A stretch of 14,732 bases of DNA from Bacteriovoracaceae bacterium UBA2428 (lineage in GTDB: Bacteria; Bdellovibrionota; UBA2428). The notes beneath the pieces were generated by a model. It worked only from the letters and a program-made list of their open reading frames with translations, had not been told where the DNA came from and searched no databases. The position numbers and the translations under genes are program-made. Location: assembly GCA_002343545.1 (NCBI GenBank), contig DDRA01000170.1:24962-39693 (forward strand), read 5' to 3'. Positions 12,690 to 14,732 of the stretch are shown here, in pieces (the first letter of the stretch is position 1; the number at the start of each line of letters is the position of its first letter).

Positions 12690-13315
12690 CATAAAGTGGC
12701 CCGAAAGAGCGATCCGAGCGCGGATCTTGCCGTCAAAAAGCACCTACAAAAGCTCGTCGAGCACCACCGGTGTTGGGGACCGCCACGCTTTCACTCGATC
12801 CTTCGTAAAGAAGGCCGCGTGAAGAAACACAAACGAGCCGAACGAATTTACACCTAGGAAAAAATGCAGCATAAACGCCACAAGCGGAAAAACAGGTCGG
12901 ACGTTCCGCGCATAGCGCCGCCTGCGGCTTCGCGTCCCGACGAAGTCTGGTCGATCGATTTTGCCTTCAACCAGCTGCCGTTAAAGCGGAAACTCAAAGC
13001 GCCTCACCGTCGTCGACGATTTCACCAAGGAATCCATTCATTTCAAGAGTGCTCTTCGATTGGTGCGGCAAGAACCTCATCGAGCGCGAGCTCATCACAC
13101 CGGGCAGGCTAAACGAAAACGCGTTCATCGAAAGCTTCAACTCGCGACTGCGCGACGATCGCCTCAACGAACACGTCTTCTTTGATCTTGGCGACGCGAA
13201 GGAAAAGATCGAGGGTTGTAGAAACACCGACAACGAACTTCATCCGTACAGCTCGCTCGGGATGCGTTCACCAAAAGAATTTGTGGAGAACTGGCAAAAA
13301 ACGCTATCCGCTTAA
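12690..13315 (+). pseudogene. Decayed IS3-family transposase OrfB
   Basis: Pieces of an IS407-like OrfB follow each other on the plus strand. The HTH_21-like part reads L-V-E-H-H-R-C-W-G-P-P-R-F-H-S-I-L-R-K-E-G, interrupted by TAG at 12855-12857. The first catalytic Asp is in P-D-E-V-W-S-I-D-F-A-F-N-Q-L-P (about 12940-12981). A frameshift then leads to L-T-V-V-D-D-F-T-K-E-S. The region of the second Asp is deleted. The last frame (13049-13315) holds the Glu in L-N-E-N-A-F-I-E-S-F-N-S-R-L-R-D-D and ends in P-Y-S-S-L-G-like sequence. One nonsense change, at least one frameshift and the missing Asp make it inactive. No inverted repeats or orfA are found, so only a fragment remains. It differs clearly from the intact IS407-like copy at 5887-7113. 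Confidence 0.85.
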
Positions 13316-13480
13316 CACCCCGTGACTCACCCAAGAGTCTTCACTAGTCGCGCACCTTGAGCTCTTTGCGTCGTTTGGCGCCGAACCCGCTCTCACAATT
13401 TCGGGACTCCGGCTTCTCGGGAGAATGATCAGCGGATTGATCGCGACCGAGACTATTTGGCTCCTGAAACGAGCACGAAA
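13316..13480. other. Intergenic region between IS remnant and cation transporter pseudogene
   Basis: No supported gene. A plus-strand frame is open through here with some protein-like sequence (F-G-A-E-P-A-L-T-I-S-G-L-R-L-L-G), but it runs antisense into the transporter and has no start or ribosome binding site. No clear terminator is seen downstream of the transporter. Confidence 0.3.
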
Positions 13481-14319
13481 CTATTGGGTCGGTAGAGAAA
13501 CTTTCAGAATTGCTAGCGATCCCCGGAAAACTACGACAGCAATAATTAGACCGATCACGAAATCCGGAATTGGGCTACCAAAGATCGAAACGAGCAAGCC
13601 AGCCAAGATAACCCCGGCGTTGGCGATGACGTCGTTGGCAGAGAAAATCAAACCCGCTTTCATATGAACCCCGCCGTCCCGGTGCTTCGAGATGAGCCAA
13701 AGACAGATCACATTGGCAATCAACGCAAGGAACGCCACCCCCATCATATAGCCGGGCTCCGGATCGCTTCCGAAAACAAACCGTCGCGCTACCTCGAACA
13801 AAGCAAAGGCCGCCAATGCCATCTGCATGTAGCCACTCACGCGAGCCGCCTTCCGCTGCAACCGAATGTAGCGGCCCACGGCGAGAAGACTACCGCCGTA
13901 GACGGCCGCATCCGCGAACGTATCCATGGAGTCCGCAATCAAACCCGCGCTTTGGGCAACAAATCCAAGCGTAATCTCGACCACGAAGAGAAGCGCGTTG
14001 ATTCCGAGGAGAATCTTAAGAACTTTCATCTCCGCACGGTCATTGTCACCTTGCTTAGCGCTAGAGAATCGAAGACATTCCGTCTCTTTTTCCGAAACAG
14101 GGCGGCTTTCCACGTGGACCGCCCCGAAATTGAGGGGCGCTAGCTTAGCGAGAATCCGGTCGGGGCAGTTTTGTGAACCATCGTGACGGTTCGCGCCGGA
14201 AGGTCAAATTCCATTTGCCGGACAGGCTCTTCTCCGACAGCCATCCGAACAAGCCTTTCCTCCAACGGGTAATCCATCATTGGAATTCGGAAAATCGACT
14301 TAATTTGTACCGAACTCAT
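13481..14319 (-). pseudogene. Second CDF-type cation transporter with HMA-like N-domain, one-base frameshift
   Basis: The ATG at 14319 (AGGA five bases upstream, ATGA overlap with the FTR1 gene) starts M-S-S-V-Q-I-K-S-I-F-R-I-P-M-M-D-Y-P-L-E-E-R-L-V-R-M-A, split here as an HMA-like domain. This frame stops near 14140. A one-base shift at the GGGG run 14162-14165 restores D-R-I-L-A-K-L-A-P-L-N-F-G-A-V-H-V-E-S and continues without stops through the transport domain to 13481. The parts match the transporter at 7331-8143 in order: T-M-V-H against S-V-V-H, A-P-L-N-F-G-A against V-P-L-N-L-G-A, A-D-S-M-D-T-F-A-D-A against A-D-S-L-D-M-L-A-D-A, and A-N-D-V-I-A-N-A-G-V-I-L-A-G. The N-domain Cys of M-D-C-P is Tyr here. 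If the frameshift is real, a 210-residue product starting internally at 14113 would lack the N-domain. Confidence 0.82.
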
Positions 14320-14732
14320 TTTGTCCTACTCTCAACCGCAACTTTCGAAGAAGGACGTGTACCCAAGTACCAAAGCATACCTACGAGGAGCGCCGTTACC
14401 ACCTGAGCAAGCAACGTTTGGCTGGTCGGATAGAAACCAAACAACTCAAATCGCATTTTCAAGGGAACCGCCCCAACATCGAAAACTCCCGCTTCCTGGA
14501 GTGCATGGACCCCCTTACCAGCGAGAATCGTCGCAAGAACCAGCATCATCGCGCTCGAGGCATTGAACAGAGTTCTAAGCGGGAGACGACGAGAGTAGTT
14601 CAGCGCAATCCACGAAAGGAGAATCACGAGTACAAAAGAACTGACGACCCCGGCAAAGAGCGCAACTTTCGCTTCCTGGCCGAGATCCAGCCAAATCGAC
14701 CGAAGGAACAAAACCGTCTCGAGCGCTTCCCG
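14316..14732 (-). CDS. FTR1-family high-affinity iron/lead-type permease, C-terminal part
   Basis: The 138 residues present run from the window edge to TGA at 14316. They open with R-E-A-L-E-T-V-L-F-L, a variant of the R-E-G-L-E motif whose glutamates bind metal in FTR1 permeases. Membrane helices follow: G-V-V-S-S-F-V-L-V-I-L-L-S-W, S-A-M-M-L-V-L-A-T-I-L-A-G-K-G and V-V-T-A-L-L-V-G-M-L-W-Y-L-G. G-K-G-V-H-A-L-Q-E-A-G is also a typical FTR1 segment. The N-terminal half, with the first R-E-G-L-E, lies outside the window. FTR1 proteins import Fe(III), and the PbrT branch takes up Pb(II); which applies cannot be judged from this part. It is overlapped four bases by the second CDF gene, so import and export genes are co-transcribed. 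Confidence 0.9.
   Translation of the reverse strand, partial: REALETVLFLRSIWLDLGQEAKVALFAGVVSSFVLVILLSWIALNYSRRLPLRTLFNASSAMMLVLATILAGKGVHALQEAGVFDVGAVPLKMRFELFGFYPTSQTLLAQVVTALLVGMLWYLGTRPSSKVAVESRTK

Noticed and set aside
13664..14186. Plus-strand frames opposite the second CDF transporter
   Set aside because: Shadow frames; the minus strand matches the paralogous transporter along its whole length.
1..14732. CRISPR arrays, tRNA or rRNA genes, toxin-antitoxin pairs
   Set aside because: No regularly spaced direct repeats, cloverleaf-like or rRNA-like segments, and no small gene pair with toxin-antitoxin features was seen by eye.

Overview
The window comes from a Gram-negative bacterium: it encodes a DsbB-type quinone-linked oxidase, a full three-domain DsbD and a signal peptidase II. 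I cannot fix the taxon. The gene content and mixed base composition would fit a delta-proteobacterial or Bdellovibrionota-like lineage, but that is an impression only. The region is an accessory, IS-rich mosaic: three different IS3-family elements (two intact, one decayed) and several gene fragments ending at IS borders.

Layout. 31-729 (-): nitroreductase, higher in GC than what follows. 728-1573 (+): a probable GIY-YIG/T5orf172-like protein lacking the first part of its domain, followed by in-frame debris. 1616-2988 (-): two unknown envelope proteins, one secreted and one with two membrane helices plus a coiled coil. 3073-3260 (-): a fragment resembling the AAA+ domain of DnaA. 3261-4563: complete IS2-subgroup element. 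4563-4691 (+): a second gene remnant. 4880-5835 (-): ICMT-like methyltransferase overlapping an MmcQ/YjbR protein. 5887-7113: complete IS407-subgroup element. 7115-7327 (+): C-terminal remnant of a two-helix membrane protein.

The main system is 7331-12327. A tightly packed minus-strand operon runs arsR - dsbD - lspA - dsbB - dsbA-like - CDF cation transporter. Junctions are a 3-nt gap, three start/stop overlaps, then a 10-nt gap. It starts beside a perfect 12+12 bp inverted repeat (12000-12029). On the other side of the repeat a gene for a small exported protein with a strong ribosome binding site is divergently transcribed. That small gene appears frameshifted; the alternate frame encodes a Cys/His/Asp-rich tail. 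The arrangement suggests a metal(loid)-sensing repressor controlling a complete periplasmic disulfide oxidation and reduction set, a lipoprotein signal peptidase, a metal exporter and a small metal-binding or thiol protein.

After a short unknown gene and a decayed IS3-family transposase, a second metal module occupies the right end (-): an FTR1-type permease cut by the window edge, overlapped by a second CDF paralogue broken by a one-base frameshift. LspA, FTR1 and metal export together recall the pbr lead-resistance system (PbrT is FTR1-like, PbrC is LspA-like). The metal specificity here is inference. No tRNA, rRNA or CRISPR array was seen.
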